From Pseudomonas sp. GOM7 (GTDB taxonomy: Bacteria > Pseudomonadota > Gammaproteobacteria > Pseudomonadales > Pseudomonadaceae), in the NCBI RefSeq assembly GCF_026723825.1, contig NZ_CP113519.1:5146001-5210000 (forward strand): a DNA stretch of 64,000 nt, written 5' to 3'. The position numbers and the translations under genes were made by a program. Below, piece by piece: positions 26,018 through 34,896 of the stretch (position 1 is its first letter; each line of letters opens with the position of its first letter). The notes beneath the pieces are model-generated. The model ran no database searches. It was not told where the DNA came from and saw only the letters and a program-made list of their open reading frames with translations.

Positions 26018-26818
26018 TCAGGTCTGCGCGGCGCGCCGGAACTGACCGGGGGTCACGCCAGTGAAACGCTTGAAGGTGCCGGAAAAATGCGCCTGATCGT
26101 AGAAGCCCAGGCCCAGGGCCACCGCCAGCGGCGCCTGGTCGCCCAGCAGCAGACGCTTGGCCTCGCGCACCCGGCGCTGCAACAGGTAGGTATGCGGCGG
26201 TACGCCATAGGCCTGGCGGAAAGCCTCGATCAGGTGACGCGGATGGCGTTGCACCAATGCCGCCAGTTGCTCAAGGGAAACCGCCTCGGCGTAATGCGCC
26301 TCCAGATAGTCGCGCACCCGCGCCGTCACCCCGCCATCACGCGCGGCGGGGCGTGCCGCACGCAAACCACCATGGCGCACGAACACCAGTTCCAGCACGG
26401 CCAGCAGCTCGCTTTCCAGGACCAGCGCATCACTGCGCTCGAATTCCCCGGCCAGGCGCGCCAGGGCAGCGGCAATGGCGCCATCATCGGCGGGATTGAG
26501 ACAGTCAAAACCACCCGGCAGACGCTTGCGCCCGAGCAAGGCCGGCAGCCGCAACTCCTCCACATAGAGCATGCGGTAAACCAGGCGCGGCGACTCGGCA
26601 TGACCGGTATGCGGCTCCTCGGGATTCATCAGCGACAGGGTGCCGGCCGGCAGAGCGTGGCGCTGACCGCGACACTGGTAGCCACCGACACCCTGGACGA
26701 TGGCACCGATGGCGAAGGCATCGTGGCTGTGACGCCCGAACGGCTGTCCGGAGAAGTCGGCGTGAAACAGCTCCACACCGGGCAACCAGGGCTTGGCCAG
26801 CAGGCGGTTGGCGTCCAC
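26018..26818 (-). CDS. AraC family transcriptional regulator (cupin sensor)
   Basis: The protein has 266 aa if it starts at the GTG at 26818 (VDANRLLAKPWLPGVELF), just after the epimerase stop; an ATG at 26911 would overlap that gene by 91 nt. The N-terminal cupin-like AraC_binding domain has HSHDAFAIGAIVQGVGGYQC. The C-terminal HTH pair includes VSLEQLAALVQRHPRHLIEA and YDQAHFSGTFKRFTGVTPGQ. It probably controls the LysE-type exporter 70 nt downstream. Start confidence is moderate. Confidence 0.85.
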   Translation of the reverse strand: MDANRLLAKPWLPGVELFHADFSGQPFGRHSHDAFAIGAIVQGVGGYQCRGQRHALPAGTLSLMNPEEPHTGHAESPRLVYRMLYVEELRLPALLGRKRLPGGFDCLNPADDGAIAAALARLAGEFERSDALVLESELLAVLELVFVRHGGLRAARPAARDGGVTARVRDYLEAHYAEAVSLEQLAALVQRHPRHLIEAFRQAYGVPPHTYLLQRRVREAKRLLLGDQAPLAVALGLGFYDQAHFSGTFKRFTGVTPGQFRRAAQT

Positions 26819-26820
26819 CC

Positions 26821-27678
26821 TCAGGCACCTTGCAGGATCGCGCTGTAGCCTTCGCGGTAGCTGGGATACTGCGGCGCCCAGCCCAGTGCGCGGGCGCGGG
26901 CGTTGCTGCAACGCTTGCTGCCGGCACGGCGCACGCGCTGCTCGTCGCTCCAGTGGCTAACACCCAGGCGCTCACGCAGCCAGGCCACCACCTCGTGCAG
27001 CGGCGCCGGCTCATCGTCCACGCCCAGGTAGCAGTCGGCCAGAGGCTCGCCACGACCATCGGCTTCGAGCAGATGAGCGAGCAGCCCGGCGGCGTCGTCG
27101 ACATGGATGCGATTGCCGTACAGCGGCGGCGTCGCGTTGACCCGGTAGCCATTGCGCACCTGATTCAGCAACCACTGGCGGCCTGGGCCGTAGAGCCCGG
27201 TCAGGCGCACCGTGGTCGCTGGCAGACCGCTGTTCAGGGCGAGGCGTTCCGCCTCGCGCATGATCACAGCCGAGTAGCTCTGCGCCTCGGCCAGCGAATC
27301 CTCGTCGACCCACTCCCCCTCCTGCTGACCATAGACCCCGCTGCTGGACACGAAGAGCAGGCGCCGAGGTCGCTGTCCATGCGTGGCCAGCCAACTCAGC
27401 ACATGGCGCAAGCCCTCGACGTATGCGGCGCGATAGCCGGCCTCGTCATGCTGGCTGGCAGCGGCGCAGTACACCAGGTAGTCCAGCTCAGCGGTCGGCC
27501 AGGCCGCTGGGCAGGTGGCCACCTGCAGGTCGCCCGGCACCGCATGAATGCCCGCCGGCAAGGCCGCGACGTTGCGCCGCAAGCCATGCACCACCCAGCC
27601 CTTGTCTTGCAGGCGCAATGCCAGGCGACTGCCTACGTCGCCGCAACCGGCTATCAGTACACGAGGAGATTCGAGCAT
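26821..27678 (-). CDS. NAD-dependent epimerase/dehydratase (SDR, YeeZ-like)
   Basis: The protein has 285 aa from the ATG at 27678 with GGGAGG upstream; the frame is open to 27723. It has the Rossmann motif VLIAGCGDVGSRLALRLQ, then LLFVSSSGVYGQ and YSAVIMREAERLAL (YxxxR instead of YxxxK), plus GNRIHVDDAAGLLAHLL. These place it among atypical/extended SDRs like E. coli YeeZ. The substrate is unknown. The AraC gene begins 2 nt beyond its stop, so the three genes may be one transcript. Confidence 0.87.
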   Translation of the reverse strand: MLESPRVLIAGCGDVGSRLALRLQDKGWVVHGLRRNVAALPAGIHAVPGDLQVATCPAAWPTAELDYLVYCAAASQHDEAGYRAAYVEGLRHVLSWLATHGQRPRRLLFVSSSGVYGQQEGEWVDEDSLAEAQSYSAVIMREAERLALNSGLPATTVRLTGLYGPGRQWLLNQVRNGYRVNATPPLYGNRIHVDDAAGLLAHLLEADGRGEPLADCYLGVDDEPAPLHEVVAWLRERLGVSHWSDEQRVRRAGSKRCSNARARALGWAPQYPSYREGYSAILQGA

Positions 27679-27749
27679 CGGAGCGCCTCCCAAAAGCCCG
27701 AGGATAAAGGGCGCGGCCCGCAAGCGGCAAACTTCAGCGGCAAGGCCGA

Positions 27750-27812
27750 GCGAGTGTTACATTATCACTTTCACAAACAAGAATTAATTGCAATAATGCA
27801 CCACTTTCCGCC
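27750..27812 (+). promoter_or_regulatory. Possible Fur-controlled promoter region of exbB-exbD-tonB
   Basis: An AT-rich island (gttacattatcac ... caagaattaattgcaataatg) stands out from the GC-rich surroundings upstream of exbB. The piece gaattaattgcaataat resembles arrays of the Fur hexamer only loosely. Fur control is expected for TonB operons; the match itself is weak. Confidence 0.35.
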
Positions 27813-27860
27813 GCACCTGTGCGACGGTCGACATTGCAATTCACCGTTCAGGTCCACCCC

Positions 27861-28955
27861 ATGAAACCTACCGCTCTCAGCGCCAAGCCCTTCTCGTTCT
27901 TCCGTCGCACCCGCACGCTGGCCGCCTTCCTGCTCGGCATGGCCCTGCTGCCCGGTGGCACTGCATTCGCCGAAGAACCAGCCACGCCTGCTGCGGCTGC
28001 GACAGCGGCCGAAGCACCTGCCGCGAACGATGCTGCGCTGCCGGCAGCCGTATCGGCAGGCAATGCGGAGCTGGCCAGCAAACTGGAGGCGCTCGGCGCG
28101 GATGCCACGCCGCAGCAGATTCGTGAAACGACCCGCCAGACGCTGACCGAGCAGGGGGTGCCGGCCGAGGAGATCGAGAAGACACTGGAGGCCATGGCTC
28201 AGGCCGAGAATATCGGCGCAGGGCTGGACGATGCGGCACTCGAGGAGCCAGCCATGGCCCATGACCTCTCTCCCTGGGGCATGTACCAGGGCGCGGACGT
28301 AGTGGTCAAAGGGGTGATGATCGGCCTGATTCTCGCGTCCATCCTGACCTGGACCGTGTGGCTGGCGAAGACCGTCGAGCTGACCGTCGCCCGCCGTCGC
28401 CTGCGTCGCGAACTGCCGGTACTGAAAGCCGCGCGCACCCTGAAAGACGCCGGCAACAGCATGAACGGCGAGGCGTGCATCTCCCATCGCCTGGTGCAGG
28501 ATGCTCTGGAGGAAGTGAAGCTATCCGGCAACGTGCAGGGCACCGATGGCATCAAGGAGCGCGTCAGCTTTCGCCTCGAGCGCCTGGTCGCCGCCTGCGG
28601 CAGGCAGATGAGCCAGGGCACCGGCGTGCTCGCCACCATCGGTTCCACCGCCCCCTTCGTCGGCCTGTTCGGCACCGTCTGGGGCATCATGAACAGCTTC
28701 ATCGGCATCGCCAAGACCCAGACCACCAACCTCGCCGTGGTCGCCCCCGGCATCGCCGAAGCCCTGCTGGCCACCGCCCTGGGCCTGGTCGCGGCGATCC
28801 CGGCCGTGGTGATCTACAACGCCTTCGCCCGCTCCATCGCCAGCTACAAGGCCCAGGTCTCCGACGCCTCGGCACAGGTGCTGCTGCTGGTCAGCCGCGA
28901 CCTCGACCACCTGCCGGGCGAGCGCCAGGCACCGCACATGGTCAAGGCAGGGTAA
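27861..28955 (+). CDS. exbB: TonB-system energizer ExbB with long periplasmic N-terminus
   Basis: The protein has 364 aa from the ATG at 27861 (an in-frame start at 27819 is less likely). A signal-like segment (FLLGMALLPGGTAFA) is followed by a ~110-residue Ala-rich periplasmic extension. The MotA/TolQ/ExbB core has a TM at ~153-175, then GVLATIGSTAPFVGLFGTVW and VAPGIAEALLATALGLVAAI. ExbB and ExbD form the proton channel that energises TonB-dependent uptake. The long N-terminus is typical of the pseudomonad ExbB class. First gene of exbB-exbD-tonB. Confidence 0.95.
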   Translation: MKPTALSAKPFSFFRRTRTLAAFLLGMALLPGGTAFAEEPATPAAAATAAEAPAANDAALPAAVSAGNAELASKLEALGADATPQQIRETTRQTLTEQGVPAEEIEKTLEAMAQAENIGAGLDDAALEEPAMAHDLSPWGMYQGADVVVKGVMIGLILASILTWTVWLAKTVELTVARRRLRRELPVLKAARTLKDAGNSMNGEACISHRLVQDALEEVKLSGNVQGTDGIKERVSFRLERLVAACGRQMSQGTGVLATIGSTAPFVGLFGTVWGIMNSFIGIAKTQTTNLAVVAPGIAEALLATALGLVAAIPAVVIYNAFARSIASYKAQVSDASAQVLLLVSRDLDHLPGERQAPHMVKAG

Positions 28956-28958
28956 GCC

Positions 28959-29378
28959 ATGGGCATTCATCTCAACGAGAGCGACGATCTGCAGGAAACG
29001 CACGAAATCAACGTGACGCCCTTCATCGACGTGATGCTGGTGCTGTTGATCATCTTCATGGTCGCCGCACCGCTGGCGACCGTGGACATCAAGGTGGATC
29101 TACCCGCCTCCACGGCCAAACCCGCGCCGCGTCCGGACAAGCCGATCTACCTGAGCATCAAGGAAGACCTCAGCCTGTATCTGGACAACGAGGTGGTCAG
29201 CGAGCAGCAGCTCGGCGCCGCCCTGGACAAGCTGACCCAGGCCGACAAGGACAAGACCATCTTCGTCCGTGGCGACAAGAAGGTCGATTACGGTCGCCTC
29301 ATGGAAGTGATGGACGCCCTGCGTAGCGCGGGCTATCTGAAGATCGGCCTGGTAGGCCTGGAGACGGTCGGTAACTGA
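28959..29378 (+). CDS. exbD: TonB-system protein ExbD
   Basis: The protein has 139 aa. A single N-terminal TM contains the proton-carrying Asp in NVTPFIDVMLVLLIIFMVA, followed by a periplasmic domain (LPASTAKPAPRPDKPIYLSI..., VDYGRLMEVMDALRSAGYLK). It lies 3 nt after exbB, and its stop overlaps the tonB start by 1 nt (TGATG). Confidence 0.96.
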   Translation: MGIHLNESDDLQETHEINVTPFIDVMLVLLIIFMVAAPLATVDIKVDLPASTAKPAPRPDKPIYLSIKEDLSLYLDNEVVSEQQLGAALDKLTQADKDKTIFVRGDKKVDYGRLMEVMDALRSAGYLKIGLVGLETVGN

Positions 29379-30118
29379 TGGCCAATGTACGCAAGCTGTC
29401 CGGTTGGGGCCTCAGCCTGCTGGTGATTCTCGGCCTGCATGTGGCGATCGGACTATGGATGATGTTCTGGACGGTCAAGGCGCAGCCGCTGGAGTTGCCG
29501 CCTGCCGCCATGATGATCGAGCTGGAGCCACTGCCGGCTCCCGCCCCCGCGCCGGCGCCACCACCGCCGCCGGTACAACCGGAACCGGAGCCCGAGCCGC
29601 AGCCCAAGGTCGTCGAAGCGCCGAAGCCGAAGATCGCCCTGCCGCCCAAGCCGAAACCCAAGCCCAAGCCGCAGCCTCCGAAACCCAAGCCGCCGGAGCC
29701 CAAGCCTGTCAAACCGCAGGAGACCGAGAGCGTCAAGGAAACCGTCGCCCCGACAACCCCGGCGCCCAGCGACAGCAAACCGGCAGCACCGCAGGCCGCC
29801 GCCGCGAGTGCGCCGAGTGCGGCCGAACGCACCTGGCAGAGCGAGCTGTTCAACCACCTGGCGCGCTACAAGCGTTACCCGGAGGATGCGCGTCGTCGTG
29901 GCATCAAGGGCACCAATCGCCTGCGTTTCGTGGTCGATGCCAATGGCATGGTGCAGTCCTACAGCCTGGTCGGCAAATCCGGCAGCGCCTCGCTGGATCG
30001 CGCCACGCTGCAGACCATCCGTCGTGCCCAGCCGCTACCCAAGCCGCCAGCAGAGCTGCTGAACAACGGCACGCTGGAAATCATCGCGCCGTTCTCCTAC
30101 TCGCTGGAACGACGCTGA
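29378..30118 (+). CDS. tonB: TonB energy transducer
   Basis: The protein has 246 aa. An N-terminal TM anchor (LSLLVILGLHVAIGLWMMFW) is followed by a Pro-rich spacer (~48-125) with runs such as PAPAPAPPPPP and KPKPKPKPQPPKPKPPEP, which spans the periplasm. The C-terminal TonB domain (~150-246) has WQSELFNHLARYKRYPEDAR and GTNRLRFVVDANGMVQSYSL. It couples ExbB/ExbD to outer-membrane siderophore or B12 receptors. It is followed by a hairpin at 30125-30152. Confidence 0.95.
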   Translation: MANVRKLSGWGLSLLVILGLHVAIGLWMMFWTVKAQPLELPPAAMMIELEPLPAPAPAPAPPPPPVQPEPEPEPQPKVVEAPKPKIALPPKPKPKPKPQPPKPKPPEPKPVKPQETESVKETVAPTTPAPSDSKPAAPQAAAASAPSAAERTWQSELFNHLARYKRYPEDARRRGIKGTNRLRFVVDANGMVQSYSLVGKSGSASLDRATLQTIRRAQPLPKPPAELLNNGTLEIIAPFSYSLERR

Positions 30119-30124
30119 CGGCCG

Positions 30125-30152
30125 AGCGCCCAGGCATGCAGCCATGGGCGCT
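30125..30152 (+). terminator. Hairpin after tonB
   Basis: AGCGCCCA / TGGGCGCT with a 12-nt loop, followed by tggttcc. This is a plausible terminator of the exb operon, weak in T content. Confidence 0.5.
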
Positions 30153-30205
30153 TGGTTCCATTGACTGCAACCGCTATGCTTGCGGCAGTCCAATGGAAAA
30201 ATACT

Positions 30206-31132
30206 ATGACCCTCACCGAACTGCGCTACATCGTCACCCTCGCTCAGGAGCAGCATTTCGGCCGCGCGGCCGAGCGTTGCCACGTCAGCCAGCCGACCCT
30301 GTCGGTGGGCGTGAAGAAGCTCGAGGACGAACTCGGCGTGCTGATCTTCGAGCGTAGCAAGAGCGCGGTGCGCCTGACGCCAGTGGGCGAAGGCATCGTC
30401 ACCCAGGCACAGAAGGTACTGGAGCAAGCGCAAGGCATCCGCGAACTGGCCCAAGCCGGCAAGAACCAGCTAGCCGCGCCGCTGCGCATCGGCGCCATCT
30501 ATACCGTTGGCCCCTACCTGTTCCCGCACCTGATTCCGCAACTGCACCGGGTCGCCCCGGACATGCCGTTGTACATCGAGGAAAACTTCACCCACATACT
30601 GCGCGACAAGCTGCGCACGGGTGAACTGGACGCCATCATCATCGCCCTGCCCTTCCAGGAAGCCGATGTCCTGACCAAGCCGCTGTACGACGAGCCCTTC
30701 TTCGCCCTGCTGCCCGCCGGCCACCCCTGGGCGAAGATGGACAGCATCGACACCAAGCTGCTCAACGACAAGAGCCTGCTGCTGCTGGGCGAAGGCCACT
30801 GCTTCCGCGACCAGGTGCTGGAGGCCTGCCCCTCGCTACGCAAGGGTGGCGACGAGCACGCCAAGCACACCACGGTGGAGTCCAGCTCGCTGGAAACCAT
30901 CCGCCACATGGTCGCCTCCGGCCTCGGCGTGTCGATCCTGCCGTTCTCGGCGGTGGACAGCCACCATTACGCCCCTGGGGTGATCGAAGTACGCCCGCTC
31001 AGCGCGCCCGTGCCCTTCCGCACCGTGGCCATCGCCTGGCGCGCCAGCTTCCCACGGCCCAACGCCATCGAAGTGCTGGCCGACTCCGTGCGCCTGTGCT
31101 CGGTCGCCCGCCCACAGGCCAAGAGCGCCTGA
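30206..31132 (+). CDS. oxyR: Hydrogen peroxide-responsive LysR regulator OxyR
   Basis: The protein has 308 aa from the ATG at 30206. The N-terminal LysR HTH (MTLTELRYIVTLAQEQHFGR, CHVSQPTLSVGVKKLE) is followed by a sensor domain. The redox cysteines are in GEGHCFRDQVLEAC and fall at residues 199 and 208, the same numbers as E. coli OxyR, with the resolving spacing intact. Oxidation forms a disulfide and activates catalase and alkyl hydroperoxide reductase genes. It is followed by recG with a 7-nt gap; the oxyR-recG operon is known in Pseudomonas. Confidence 0.97.
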   Translation: MTLTELRYIVTLAQEQHFGRAAERCHVSQPTLSVGVKKLEDELGVLIFERSKSAVRLTPVGEGIVTQAQKVLEQAQGIRELAQAGKNQLAAPLRIGAIYTVGPYLFPHLIPQLHRVAPDMPLYIEENFTHILRDKLRTGELDAIIIALPFQEADVLTKPLYDEPFFALLPAGHPWAKMDSIDTKLLNDKSLLLLGEGHCFRDQVLEACPSLRKGGDEHAKHTTVESSSLETIRHMVASGLGVSILPFSAVDSHHYAPGVIEVRPLSAPVPFRTVAIAWRASFPRPNAIEVLADSVRLCSVARPQAKSA

Positions 31133-31139
31133 GGCTGGC

Positions 31140-33215
31140 GTGAGCGAACTGGCGACGGTACCGGTCACTGCGCTCAAGGGCGTGGGCGCCGCCCTGGCGG
31201 AAAAGCTCGCCAAGGTGGGCCTGGAAAACCTGCAGGACGTGCTCTTCCACCTGCCGCTGCGCTATCAGGATCGCACCCGCATCACCCCCATCGGCGCCCT
31301 CCGCCCAGGCCAGGATGCAGTGGTCGAAGGCATGGTCGCCGGGGCCGATGTGGTCATGGGTCGCCGCCGCAGCCTGCTGGTGCGCTTGCAGGACGGCAGC
31401 GGTACCCTGAGCCTGCGCTTCTTCCACTTCAGCCAGGCGCAGAAGGATGGCCTGAAACGCGGCACCACCCTGCGCTGCTACGGCGAGGTGCGTCCGGGCG
31501 CCACCGGCCTGGAGATCTATCACCCGGAATACCGCGCGCAGAATGGCGACGAACCGGCCCCGGTAGAACAGAGCCTGACCCCCATCTACCCCACTACCGA
31601 AGGCCTCACCCAACAGCGTCTGCGCCAGCTCAGCCAGCAAGCCCTGGCGCGGCTCGGCCCACGCAGCCTGCCGGACTGGCTGCCCGACCAGCTAGCCCGC
31701 GATTACCGCCTGGCACCGCTGGATGAAGCCATTCGCTACCTGCACCGGCCACCGCCGGACGCCGATGTCGAAGAGCTTGCCGAAGGCCGTCACTGGGCCC
31801 AGCACCGCCTGGCGTTCGAGGAGTTGCTGACCCATCAGCTTTCCCTGCAACGCCTGCGCGAGCAGGTGCGCACCCAGCAGGCTCCGGCGCTGCCGGCGGC
31901 GCAGAAACTGCCCCGGCAGTTCCTCGATAACCTCGGCTTCGCCCCCACCGGCGCGCAGCAGCGGGTCGGCGCCGAGATCGCCTATGACCTGGCGCAGAGC
32001 GAGCCCATGCTGCGCCTGGTGCAAGGCGACGTCGGCGCCGGCAAGACCGTGGTCGCCGCACTGGCCGCCCTGCAGGCGCTGGAGGCCGGCTATCAGGTGG
32101 CGCTGATGGCACCCACCGAGATCCTCGCCGAGCAGCACTTTCTCAACTTCAGCAAATGGCTCGCGCCGCTTGGCCTGGAGGTCGCCTGGCTGGCCGGCAA
32201 GCTCAAGGGCAAGGCCCGCGCAGCGGCTCTGGAGCAGATCGCAGGCGGCTGCCCCATGGTGGTCGGCACCCATGCGCTGTTTCAGGACGAGGTGAAATTC
32301 AAGCGGCTGGCACTGGTGATCATCGACGAGCAGCACCGCTTCGGCGTGCAACAGCGTCTGGCCCTGCGCCAGAAAGGCATCGACGGGCGCCTGTGCCCAC
32401 ATCAGTTGATCATGACCGCCACGCCCATCCCGCGTACGCTGGCCATGAGCGCCTACGCCGACCTGGACACCTCGATCCTCGACGAACTGCCCCCTGGTCG
32501 TACCCCGGTGAATACCCTGGTGATCGCCGATAGCCGTCGCATCGAAGTCATCGAGCGAGTGCGCAATGCCTGCCGCCAGGGGCGCCAGGCCTACTGGGTA
32601 TGCACCCTGATCGAGGAATCCGAGGAGCTGACCTGCCAGGCCGCGGAAACCAGTTTCGAGGAGCTTTCCGCCGCCCTCGGCGAGTTGCGCGTGGGCCTGA
32701 TTCACGGGCGCATGAAGCCGGCTGAGAAGGCGGCGGTGATGGACGAATTCAAGCAAGGCCACCTGCAGTTGCTGGTGGCCACCACGGTGATCGAGGTGGG
32801 CGTGGACGTGCCCAACGCCAGCCTGATGATCATCGAGAACCCGGAGCGCCTGGGCCTGGCCCAGTTGCACCAGCTACGTGGGCGGGTCGGCCGGGGTAGC
32901 GCCGCCAGCCATTGCGTGCTGCTCTATCACGCGCCGCTGTCGCAACTGGGCCGCGAACGCCTGGCGATCATGCGCGAGACCACCGATGGTTTCGTCATCG
33001 CCGAGAAGGATCTGGAACTGCGCGGCCCCGGGGAAATGCTCGGTACACGCCAGACCGGCCTGCTGCAATTCAAGGTCGCCGACCTGATGCGCGACGCCGA
33101 TCTGCTGCCGGCCGTGCGTGACGCCGCCCAGGCCCTGATGGAACATTGGCCGCAACATGTGGCGCCGCTGCTGGAACGCTGGTTGCGTCACGGCCAACAA
33201 TACGGTCAAGTGTGA
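31140..33215 (+). CDS. recG: ATP-dependent DNA helicase RecG
   Basis: The protein has 691 aa from a GTG at 31140. The N-terminal wedge/OB domain includes RSLLVRLQDGSGTLSLRFFH. The helicase core has GDVGAGKTVVAALAALQ (Walker A), VIIDEQHRFGVQQR (DEQH box), MTATPIPRTLAMSAYADLDT and HQLRGRVGRG (motif VI). It remodels stalled replication forks and branch-migrates Holliday junctions. Full length for the family. Confidence 0.97.
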   Translation: MSELATVPVTALKGVGAALAEKLAKVGLENLQDVLFHLPLRYQDRTRITPIGALRPGQDAVVEGMVAGADVVMGRRRSLLVRLQDGSGTLSLRFFHFSQAQKDGLKRGTTLRCYGEVRPGATGLEIYHPEYRAQNGDEPAPVEQSLTPIYPTTEGLTQQRLRQLSQQALARLGPRSLPDWLPDQLARDYRLAPLDEAIRYLHRPPPDADVEELAEGRHWAQHRLAFEELLTHQLSLQRLREQVRTQQAPALPAAQKLPRQFLDNLGFAPTGAQQRVGAEIAYDLAQSEPMLRLVQGDVGAGKTVVAALAALQALEAGYQVALMAPTEILAEQHFLNFSKWLAPLGLEVAWLAGKLKGKARAAALEQIAGGCPMVVGTHALFQDEVKFKRLALVIIDEQHRFGVQQRLALRQKGIDGRLCPHQLIMTATPIPRTLAMSAYADLDTSILDELPPGRTPVNTLVIADSRRIEVIERVRNACRQGRQAYWVCTLIEESEELTCQAAETSFEELSAALGELRVGLIHGRMKPAEKAAVMDEFKQGHLQLLVATTVIEVGVDVPNASLMIIENPERLGLAQLHQLRGRVGRGSAASHCVLLYHAPLSQLGRERLAIMRETTDGFVIAEKDLELRGPGEMLGTRQTGLLQFKVADLMRDADLLPAVRDAAQALMEHWPQHVAPLLERWLRHGQQYGQV

Positions 33216-33305
33216 CATTCTTCACAATACGCCCGTCGCCACGAAACTGTGCGCACCTGCCCACTGGTTATACTTCGGGCAGACGCGCCAACGCTGGATA
33301 TCGAT

Positions 33306-34709
33306 ATGACTGAAGCCGCTTTCGCTCCCGACGCCTCACTGCAACCGCCTGCCATGATCGTGCAACTGCTGGAAAAGCTCGCCCTGCCCTACCAGGTCAT
33401 CACGGAGCGCCCTGGCCTGCCGGCCGAGGCACGCGTCCAGGCGGTACTGCTGGAGGACGCCGTCGGCGCCCTGCTGGTGCTCTATCCGCGCAGTCAGTTG
33501 CTCGACCTGGCGCGCCTGGCCGAACTCACCGGGCGCCAGCTCACCGCCGTGCGCCCGGAACGCCTGGAGCGCATGCTGGGAAAGCATGCCCTGGCGCTGC
33601 TGCCCGGCCTGCCACCCCTGACCAGTTCGCCTTGCCTGTATGAAGAGCGCCTGTTGCAAGCGCCCAAGCTGCTGGTCGACTCCGGCCAGCCCGGCGTACT
33701 GCTGGAGATCCCCACGGAAGCCTTCAAGACCCTGCTCAGCAAGGCCAGCGCCGCACGTTTCGGCGAGCCCGTCAGTGCCATTCGCCTGAACCTCGACCGC
33801 CCCGACGATGACCGCGCCGAGATCACCCAGGCGGTACAGGCCTTCACCGCACGCCGCATCCAGCAGCGCCTGGAAGAAACCATCGAGATTCCGCCGCTGG
33901 CGGAAACCGCACAGAAGATCATCAAGCTGCGCGTCGACCCCAATGCCACGGTGGATGACATCACCGGCGTGGTCGAGACCGATCCGGCGCTGGCGGCACA
34001 GGTGGTGAGCTGGGCCGCTTCGCCCTACTACGCGGCCCCCGGCAAGATCCGCTCGGTGGAGGACGCCATCGTCCGCGTACTGGGTTTCGACCTGGTGATC
34101 AACCTGGCCCTGGGCCTGGCGCTAGGCAAGACCCTGAGCCTGCCCAAGGATCAACCGCAACAGGCCACCCCCTACTGGCAACAGGCGATCTACACCGCCG
34201 CCGTGATCGAGGGCCTGACCCGGGCTCTACCCCGCGCGCAACGCCCGGAGGCAGGCCTGACCTACCTCGCTGGCCTGCTGCACAACTTCGGCTATCTGGT
34301 GCTGGCGCATGTCTTTCCGCCGCACTTCTCGCTGATCTGCCGTCACCTGGAGGTCAATCCGCACCTGTCGCACAGCCATGTCGAGCAGCACCTGCTGGGC
34401 ATCACCCGCGAGCAGATCGGCGCCTGGCTGATGCGCCACTGGGACATGCCCGAAGAGCTGTCCTGCGCCCTGCGTTTCCAGCACGACCCGAGCTACGCCG
34501 GGGACAACGCCGCGTTCGCCAACCTGGTGTGCCTGGCCGTGAGCCTGCTGCGCAATCGCGGTATCGGCGCCGGCCCACGCGGCGAGATTCCCGAGGAACT
34601 GTTCGAGGCCCTCGGCCTGAGCCGGGAAAAAGCCGAAGACGCCGTGAACAAGGTGCTCAGTGCCGAAGCGGCGCTGCGCGAACTGGCTGCGCAGTTCCCC
34701 ACGCACTGA
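33306..34709 (+). CDS. YbaK/aa-tRNA deacylase-like domain fused to an HDOD domain
   Basis: The protein has 467 aa from the ATG at 33306. Residues ~15-150 resemble the YbaK/ProX editing fold (MIVQLLEKLALPYQVITERP..., AVLLEDAVGALLVLYPRSQL, LPGLPPLTSSPCLYEERLL). Residues ~195-400 form an HDOD domain (ETIEIPPLAETAQKIIKLRV, VVETDPALAAQVVSWAAS, AGLLHNFGYLVLAHVFPPHF). HDOD proteins act in signalling and often lack catalysis. The lysine expected in active YbaK enzymes is not evident, so the first domain may only bind a ligand. The order recG / this gene is conserved in Pseudomonas as far as I recall. Confidence 0.88.
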   Translation: MTEAAFAPDASLQPPAMIVQLLEKLALPYQVITERPGLPAEARVQAVLLEDAVGALLVLYPRSQLLDLARLAELTGRQLTAVRPERLERMLGKHALALLPGLPPLTSSPCLYEERLLQAPKLLVDSGQPGVLLEIPTEAFKTLLSKASAARFGEPVSAIRLNLDRPDDDRAEITQAVQAFTARRIQQRLEETIEIPPLAETAQKIIKLRVDPNATVDDITGVVETDPALAAQVVSWAASPYYAAPGKIRSVEDAIVRVLGFDLVINLALGLALGKTLSLPKDQPQQATPYWQQAIYTAAVIEGLTRALPRAQRPEAGLTYLAGLLHNFGYLVLAHVFPPHFSLICRHLEVNPHLSHSHVEQHLLGITREQIGAWLMRHWDMPEELSCALRFQHDPSYAGDNAAFANLVCLAVSLLRNRGIGAGPRGEIPEELFEALGLSREKAEDAVNKVLSAEAALRELAAQFPTH

Positions 34710-34896
34710 AGCCTGCCGCCACGAAGGTACGTAAGGCGTACTCGGCTTTGGCCTCCTGCGTCGCCTGCATCCATGCAGTGCCGCAGGGCGCACCGGGCAG
34801 CGCGCCATTTGTGGAGTATTGGACAGGAGTCGTGGCGCCGAACTCGGCATGGCCAGGCGGACTGTTCGCTACGAACGACCGGCGTTCCAGTCCGCC
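34710..34896. other. Convergent intergenic region with hairpin
   Basis: No gene is present. GGCGGACT (34856-34863) and AGTCCGCC (34889-34896) form an 8-bp stem abutting the stop of the minus-strand gene, a possible terminator. The rest resembles degraded repeat sequence. Confidence 0.4.

Noticed and set aside
30152..30205. Upstream extension of OxyR to 30152
   Set aside because: The added residues are not in the OxyR family, and the cysteine numbering (199, 208) fits only the start at 30206.
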